From Phycisphaerae bacterium (GTDB taxonomy: Bacteria; Planctomycetota; Phycisphaerae; UBA1845): a DNA stretch of 64,000 nt. Location of the stretch: positions 62,001 through 126,000 of the forward strand of contig JAJDDT010000102.1 in NCBI GenBank assembly GCA_029260165.1, read 5' to 3'. A program made the position numbers and the translations under genes. The notes under the pieces were generated by a model. The model was not told the DNA's origin, made no database searches, and saw only the letters and a program-made list of their open reading frames with translations. Every line of letters starts with the position of its first letter. Position 1 is the stretch's first letter. This document shows, piece after piece, positions 58,975-64,000 of this stretch.

Positions 58975-60045
58975 CTACCCCGGAACGTGTTTGCTCAACC
59001 AACCACCCAACGGACGCGTCACCACCGACGGCAGCATAGGCCAAACACGTCTGGCCATCGCAAATCTCGGATTGCTCGGCGACAACGAAACAGCCGTCGC
59101 ACCCGCCGGTACATACGTCTGATACCCCAACACCTCCGGCTCAAAACCCTGATTTCGCTTGAACGCACACGCCCCGACGTTGTCGAGTCGCGACCGACCG
59201 AAATCGAACGTGTGGCACCCGTCCGCCACGGCCCGCTCCATCGCCGTCAGATAAACAAAATTGTACGGATTCAACCGCCCAAACCGCGCGTCCACCCCGA
59301 CGAAATACGGCATCGCCGTCCCGCGATACACCAGCGTCATCAGCCCGCCAATCACCCGTCCCCCGCAGCGAAATACCGACACCACCGGTTTCTCCGGCAA
59401 CTCGCGCATCAGCGCTTCAAAAAACGAAAACGGATACGCCAACGACGCCAATCGCCTCATATTTTCACAATAAAACCGCCAAACGTCCCGCAACCCGTCG
59501 TCGCCAAACGTCACCGTCATACCGTGACGGTCCCGCGCCAACCGCGCCGCCGCCCGCGCCTTTCGCGGCAACGCCCCCAAACATCCCGCCACCGTCGCAG
59601 GCAACGCCTTGCGAAACGTCGCATGACGTTCCGTCACCCCCCAATCCGACCGTTTCGCCTCAACGCTGCGCAGTTCCAGACACCGCGCGCCGATCCGCGC
59701 TCCCAACCGAACCGCCTCCTCCACCAGCGATCCCACACCCGCCGCGTCCCCGATCGCTCCCCCATAAATTCCGTAGGGCACGCTCACCAGCATCGTCCCG
59801 CCCAGCAAACTCCGCACCTCCATTAGCGGCAGCACCGCGCTGATTTCGCCCCCGCGCATCGCCATCAAGCTCCGACAGCGATGACCAAAAACCGAGGTCA
59901 CCGCCCGAATCCAACCCGTCATGTGAAAAACAGACCCCTCGGAATCCGCGCGCACAAACGAATCCCACGCCGCCCGACGGGAATCGTCGAATGGCTGAAC
60001 CCTGACGTCGGTCGTTAAATCAGTTGTTGCAGACAGGGTCGTCAC
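58975..60045 (-). CDS. FemAB-like GNAT-fold protein, XrtA-associated
   Basis: A 356-residue protein of the FemAB/Acetyltransf_6 type with two GNAT-like halves. VFHMTGWIRAVTSVFGHR, LPLMEVRSLLGGTMLVSVPY and LNPYNFVYLTAMERAVADGC are the conserved blocks; FDFGRSRLDNVGACAFKRNQ, then GFEPE, matches the end of the PEP-CTERM-associated subgroup (TIGR03019 as I recall). Such proteins may add aminoacyl groups to polymers. The start is unclear: GTG at 60045 is used; TTG at 60072 and GTG at 60069 are in frame. The coding strand is strongly G-rich, as in the next gene. Confidence 0.85.
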   Translation of the reverse strand: MTTLSATTDLTTDVRVQPFDDSRRAAWDSFVRADSEGSVFHMTGWIRAVTSVFGHRCRSLMAMRGGEISAVLPLMEVRSLLGGTMLVSVPYGIYGGAIGDAAGVGSLVEEAVRLGARIGARCLELRSVEAKRSDWGVTERHATFRKALPATVAGCLGALPRKARAAARLARDRHGMTVTFGDDGLRDVWRFYCENMRRLASLAYPFSFFEALMRELPEKPVVSVFRCGGRVIGGLMTLVYRGTAMPYFVGVDARFGRLNPYNFVYLTAMERAVADGCHTFDFGRSRLDNVGACAFKRNQGFEPEVLGYQTYVPAGATAVSLSPSNPRFAMARRVWPMLPSVVTRPLGGWLSKHVPG

Positions 60046-60130
60046 GACCCATCTTATCGGCAGCCACACCAATCGATCTGACTACCCAATACACCCGACG
60101 ATTGGCAAACGTCCGATATTACCCCAGTGA

Positions 60131-60517
60131 TCAACCCGCCGCGGAGATATGCTTCTCGTACGCCCCAGCATCCATCGCCTTTTCCAGCGGCGACAAATCG
60201 TTCGCCCTGATTTTGACCATCCATCCGTACCCAAACGCGTCATCGTTCACCAATTCGGGCGCGTCCGCCAGCTTTTCATTGACCGCAACAATCTCGCCCG
60301 AAACCCCGCTCATCAGCTCCGACGTCGCCTTGACCGACTCAATCTCGCAAACTTCTTTGCCCGCTTCAACCTTGGCCCCGACCGCCGGCAGATCAACATA
60401 GGTGATGTCCGTCAGCTCCTCAGCCGCAAACGCCGTAATCCCCATCGTCACCACATCCCCATCCACACGCATCCACTCGTGCGATTCCAGATACTTCAAA
60501 TCCGCAGGGTTCAACAT
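60131..60517 (-). CDS. gcvH: glycine cleavage system H protein
   Basis: A 128-residue lipoyl carrier of the glycine cleavage system, which shuttles aminomethyl groups from P to T protein. The lipoylated lysine lies in CEIESVKATSEL, with the usual H-protein start HEWMRVDGDVVTMGITAFA and end YGWMVKI. It follows gcvT by 60 bases. gcvP does not follow within the window, because the next gene on this strand is the FemAB-like gene, so P protein must be elsewhere. Confidence 0.95.
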   Translation of the reverse strand: MLNPADLKYLESHEWMRVDGDVVTMGITAFAAEELTDITYVDLPAVGAKVEAGKEVCEIESVKATSELMSGVSGEIVAVNEKLADAPELVNDDAFGYGWMVKIRANDLSPLEKAMDAGAYEKHISAAG

Positions 60518-60577
60518 CGAAACCGATTTCCTCTCAAAATGAATCCACCGATCGCCTCCGGCGACAGGCTGACTCGG

Positions 60578-61669
60578 TTATTTCGCTCGCTTGTAAAACG
60601 GCAACGGCACCACCGTCGCCGGATTCTCCTTACGACCCAGATCCACGCTCAGCGACGTTCCCGAATCTGCCAATTCCGACCGCACGAATCCCATCGCGAT
60701 GCTCTTCTGTTTCGTCGGACTCCACGTTCCGCTCGTCACCTCACCAACCTTTTCCCCGTCCTTCAGAATCTCATACCCCTGTCGCGCGATCCGCTTCCCC
60801 TCCAACTCCAGACCCACCATCTTCCGCTTTTTCCCCGCGTCCCTGACCTTGCGCATCGCGTCCGCCCCGACAAAATCCTTCTGATCCAGATGCACACACC
60901 AACCCTGGCCCGCCGACAACGAATCCACCTCCTCGGTCAACTCATGACCATACAACGGCATCCCCGCCTCCAGCCGCAACGTATCCCGCGCCCCCAAACC
61001 CGCAGGCTTGCAGTCTCCGTTCGCCTGCAGGTCGTCCCCAAACAACGCCGGCAACAGAAACGGTATCGCGATCGCCGGCACGACGGCTTCCACACCATCC
61101 TCACCGGTATACCCGCTGCGATAGATCGAATAATTAAGCCCTGAAAAATCACCATCAACGAACCAGTAACGCTTCAATTCACTCAACGACAACGAAAACT
61201 GCTCCTCCATGAACGCAATCGCCATCGGACCCTGAACGGCCAACATGGCTGTCTCAAACGTCTCATCCGTCAGCAACACATCCCGTCCATCCGCATGTCT
61301 GGTCAGCCAACCCAAAATCTTCTCCCGATTGGACGCGTTGCACACCACATACCAATAACCCTCATGTCGGCTGACAATCAGATCGTCAAGAATCCCCCCG
61401 TCCTCGTTGCACATGTGCGTGTACTTCGACTGTCCGACGGCAGTCTCCGCCAGGCTCCGCGTGCACAAATGCTCCAAAAACGCTTCCCCCTCGTCACCCT
61501 CAATCCGAATCCGCCCCATGTGCGACACGTCAAAAACCGACAAATCGCTCCGCGTGTGCAGATGCTCCTCGTTGATCCCACGATAGAACACCGGCATCGA
61601 CCAACCGGCAAAATCGATCAACTTCGCGCCAAGGGATGTATGAAACTCATTCAACGGAGATAAATGCAA
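60578..61669 (-). CDS. gcvT: glycine cleavage system T protein (aminomethyltransferase)
   Basis: A 363-residue folate-dependent aminomethyltransferase that transfers the methylene group from H protein to tetrahydrofolate and frees ammonia. LIDFAGWSMPVFYRGINEEH is the N-terminal motif; DVSHMGRIRIEG and YTGEDGVEAVVP are typical folate-site blocks, and GARDTLRLEAGMPLYGHEL is the GcvT signature. The start TTG at 61669 fits the family (about 12 residues before GAKLIDF) and has GGTGG ahead; a longer frame from 61747 is unlikely. It lies 95 bases after rnr. Confidence 0.93.
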   Translation of the reverse strand: MHLSPLNEFHTSLGAKLIDFAGWSMPVFYRGINEEHLHTRSDLSVFDVSHMGRIRIEGDEGEAFLEHLCTRSLAETAVGQSKYTHMCNEDGGILDDLIVSRHEGYWYVVCNASNREKILGWLTRHADGRDVLLTDETFETAMLAVQGPMAIAFMEEQFSLSLSELKRYWFVDGDFSGLNYSIYRSGYTGEDGVEAVVPAIAIPFLLPALFGDDLQANGDCKPAGLGARDTLRLEAGMPLYGHELTEEVDSLSAGQGWCVHLDQKDFVGADAMRKVRDAGKKRKMVGLELEGKRIARQGYEILKDGEKVGEVTSGTWSPTKQKSIAMGFVRSELADSGTSLSVDLGRKENPATVVPLPFYKRAK

Positions 61670-61764
61670 TGTGCCACCAATCCATAACAATTCTTCATAC
61701 ACACTTTTCAAACCAACCGGTGCAGGGGCTGGAACTGCCCGCGCCAACTGTCAACCACAACCGT

Positions 61765-64000
61765 TCAGCGTCGCTTTCGACTAGTTTTCTTAGCCGATTT
61801 TTTAGTCGATTTTTTCGCCCCGGTCCGCTTCACTTTCCCTTTCGCCGTCGACGTTTTCTTCTTCGCTCGTACCACAGGCTCGCGCGGTTTCCCACGTTTA
61901 TCACTCGTCTTTTTCACGGATCGACGATGCGTCGTTCGTGCGCTTCCCGACGCTTTGCGACCACCCGACGCCTTGCGACCACCCGCCGCCACACTCCGAC
62001 CCTTCAGTTCAACAATCGTCAGGTCCAGTTGACGCCCGGGCACATCCACCCCCGCAATCGCCACCCTCGCAGACTGCCCCAGCGTGATTTTCGTTCCCGA
62101 CCGCTCACCCACCACCATCCCACGCGACGCATCCACCTCCCACCAGTCGTCGCCGATATCCTCGAACCGGCACAACCCTTCGATCAGATACTCACTAATC
62201 TGCACAAACACCCCGAAATTCGTCACCCCCGTCACCACCGCGTCAAACTCATCCCCCACACGATCCCCCAACAATCGCAGCAGCTTGACCATCCGCAGCT
62301 CACGACCCGCGTTCTCCGCCCGCCGCTCACGCTCGCTGCAATGCTCGCCCAACGTCAACTGATCATCGTAGCCAGGCCCCTTCTCCGGAACCTCGCCTTC
62401 TGTCACCTCGCCATCGACATACGCCTTGATCATTCGATGGACCGTCAAATCCGGATAGCGTCGGATCGGCGACGTGAAATGCACGTAGTCCTCGCTCGCC
62501 AACGCAAAATGACCAATCAGCTCCGGCGAATAGACCGCCCGGTTCATCGTCTTCAGCACAGCCAGATTCACCGCGTATTCGATCGGCGTGCCCTTCACAC
62601 TTCCCAGCAGCGACTGGATTCCGGCCCGATCACCCAAATCAGGCGGCGACAATCCCAACGCCTTCAGAAATTTCTTCAAATCCTCGTTCGTCGTCCGATC
62701 CGGCGCGGGGTGAATCCGTCGAAGCGCGGGCAACCCCAAATGTCGCAGCAACCGCCCAGCCGCCTCATTGGCCTCCACCATGAACATCTCAATAATCTTG
62801 TGCGAGTAACTCGTATCCGCCGCTTCCACCCCCGTGACCGCCCCCGACTCGTCCAGGACCAGCTCCACCTCCGGCAGCGACAGCTCGATCATCCCCTGTT
62901 TGCGACGACGCTTCTCGATCTGTTTCGCCAGCCTTTCCATCTTTTTGAGCAGTTCAACAATATTCCCGGAAATCCCGGCTGTCTTCCCTTCCAGCGCATC
63001 CGTCGCCTGCCGATACCTCAACCGCTTGTTTGAGTGGATCACCGTCTCCGCCAACCGCTCACCCACGACCTCACCCGATCGGTTGTAGACAATGAACGCA
63101 CTCTTGCACAACCGGGGCTGACCCTCCTGCAAACTGCACAAACCGTTGCTCAAAATCTCCGGCAGCATCGGCACCACGAACCCCGGAAAATAAACACTCG
63201 TCGCGCGCTCTTTCGCCTCAGCGTCCAATTGACCCCCCTCGCGAACGAAATGACTCACATCCGCGATATGCACCCCAAGCTCGACCCGTCCACGCCCCTT
63301 CTCCTCGATCGAAATCGCATCGTCGAAATCCCGCGAATCATCCGGATCAATCGTAATCACCGTTAGTTCGCGCACGTCCTCACGCTGACGAGCCTCAAAT
63401 TCCGGGTCGTAACGATCCACGACCGCCCGCGCCTCATCCAATACCGCGCCGGGAAACTCATGCGGCAATTGAAACTGATAAATCATGCTCAGCGTATCGA
63501 CCTCAGGCTCGCCGCTTTGGCCCAGCACCTTGCTGATCACCCCCCGCGCCTGCGTCGTTTCCGACGGAAACTCGGTGATCTCCAGCACGACCTGATCACC
63601 CGCTTTTGCACGTTTCACACCCACATCATCAACGCGAATCGGGCCGTGCAGAATTTTCCCGTCCGGCAACACATACCATTGACCGTCTTCTGAAAACAAC
63701 GATCCGACGAACTGCGAATGGCCACGTTCGATGATTTTGGTCACACGACCCTCAAAAATCTGTTTCCCCTGACGCTTCCCGCGTCGAAACACCATTGACG
63801 AAACCAGATCACCCGTAATCGCGCTGCCCGCTTGTCCCTGCGGTATGTACAAATCCCCATGCGCCGTCGGAGACTCCGGAATCACAAACCCAAAACCCCG
63901 CGGATTCGAGCGATACCGACCCACCATCTCTTTGGCAGGCTCCGGCAGCAGCAACGCACTTCCCGCCCCCGCGACAATCCTCCCCGTCTTCGTCAGCGCC
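61765..64000 (-). CDS. rnr: ribonuclease R (5' end outside window)
   Basis: A 3'-5' exoribonuclease of the RNB family that degrades structured RNA and acts in quality control. 745 codons lie in the window; the frame is open to the edge, and the N-terminal HTH and cold-shock parts are cut. RNB catalytic aspartates are in TIDPDDSRDFDDAIS (near 175 from the first in-window TTG), and HFTSPIRRYPDL is the conserved core motif. An S1 domain (VVTGVTNFGVFVQISEY) follows. The last 70 residues are very Lys/Arg/Ser/Thr-rich with the repeat GGRKAS, longer than the basic tail of E. coli RNase R. It probably shares a transcript with gcvT. Confidence 0.94.
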   Translation of the reverse strand, partial: ALTKTGRIVAGAGSALLLPEPAKEMVGRYRSNPRGFGFVIPESPTAHGDLYIPQGQAGSAITGDLVSSMVFRRGKRQGKQIFEGRVTKIIERGHSQFVGSLFSEDGQWYVLPDGKILHGPIRVDDVGVKRAKAGDQVVLEITEFPSETTQARGVISKVLGQSGEPEVDTLSMIYQFQLPHEFPGAVLDEARAVVDRYDPEFEARQREDVRELTVITIDPDDSRDFDDAISIEEKGRGRVELGVHIADVSHFVREGGQLDAEAKERATSVYFPGFVVPMLPEILSNGLCSLQEGQPRLCKSAFIVYNRSGEVVGERLAETVIHSNKRLRYRQATDALEGKTAGISGNIVELLKKMERLAKQIEKRRRKQGMIELSLPEVELVLDESGAVTGVEAADTSYSHKIIEMFMVEANEAAGRLLRHLGLPALRRIHPAPDRTTNEDLKKFLKALGLSPPDLGDRAGIQSLLGSVKGTPIEYAVNLAVLKTMNRAVYSPELIGHFALASEDYVHFTSPIRRYPDLTVHRMIKAYVDGEVTEGEVPEKGPGYDDQLTLGEHCSERERRAENAGRELRMVKLLRLLGDRVGDEFDAVVTGVTNFGVFVQISEYLIEGLCRFEDIGDDWWEVDASRGMVVGERSGTKITLGQSARVAIAGVDVPGRQLDLTIVELKGRSVAAGGRKASGGRKASGSARTTHRRSVKKTSDKRGKPREPVVRAKKKTSTAKGKVKRTGAKKSTKKSAKKTSRKRR

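Noticed and set aside
61670-61764. Glycine riboswitch ahead of gcvT
   Set aside because: Only 95 bases separate rnr and gcvT, and no paired glycine aptamer core can be recognised.

Overview
The window looks like a piece of a Planctomycetota chromosome, probably Phycisphaerae or a close relative. The evidence is a fused SecD-SecF, a SpoVG carrying an inserted zinc ribbon next to ispE, a DUF2617 protein, the planctomycete/verrucomicrobial 'small basic protein', several zinc-ribbon membrane proteins with CGYxLR-type motifs, an ASPIC/UnbV (CRTAC1) protein, and exosortase-associated glycosyltransferase and FemAB genes. The assignment is by gene content only; no rRNA gene is present. Coding density is high, and no transposase, integrase or CRISPR array is visible.

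Layout. 1-4393: the start of a TolC-type gene (cut by the edge), a GT4 glycosyltransferase, a LexA/CI-like XRE-S24 regulator, and a small DUF5678-like + retropepsin-like pair with its own promoter. 4789-21183: one minus-strand gene string of 12 genes, almost all overlapping or abutting. In transcription order these are an Rrf2 regulator, a GltD-like flavin/FeS oxidoreductase, Rieske, full-length cytochrome b, a ten-haem c-type cytochrome, NapA, two NapG-like ferredoxins, a NapH-like protein, a YHS-YHS-NapH-like fusion, a third NapG-like ferredoxin and hemerythrin. 21288-26599: a CRTAC1 protein, a cytochrome b/multihaem c fusion and a LysM protein. 26808-30581: SecDF. 31592-36429: DUF2617, rpmB, gatC-gatA, a GNAT and an amidohydrolase. 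36455-41989: an MFS protein, NhaC-type antiporter, a membrane coiled-coil protein with a BRCT-like end, and a lipoprotein. 42290-46439: spoVG-ispE, a hypothetical gene, and a secreted protein with a C-terminal sorting-like tail. 47311-52911: dUTPase, zinc-ribbon proteins, an SPFH protein, a DksA/TraR-like protein and a small basic protein. 53085-53158: tRNA-Arg(TCG). 54120-57641: two membrane genes divergent from a second cytochrome b/multihaem c fusion, paralogous to the one at 23119. 57730-60045: XrtA/PEP-CTERM-type glycosyltransferase and FemAB. 60131-64000: gcvH, gcvT and rnr (cut by the edge).

How the parts fit. The most striking unit is the 16.4-kb nap/bc string. It encodes a periplasmic nitrate reductase catalytic subunit but no recognisable NapB, NapC or NapD; in their place stand a Rieske/cytochrome b pair, a ten-haem 'wire' and a pyridine-nucleotide/FeS oxidoreductase. 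An Rrf2 regulator at the front and hemerythrin at the back suggest response to NO, iron-sulfur state or oxygen. This is inference from gene order and motifs.

Outside genes there are at least two families of short dispersed palindromic repeats, four convincing rho-independent terminators and several sigma70-like promoters. All computations here are by eye; no searches were run.
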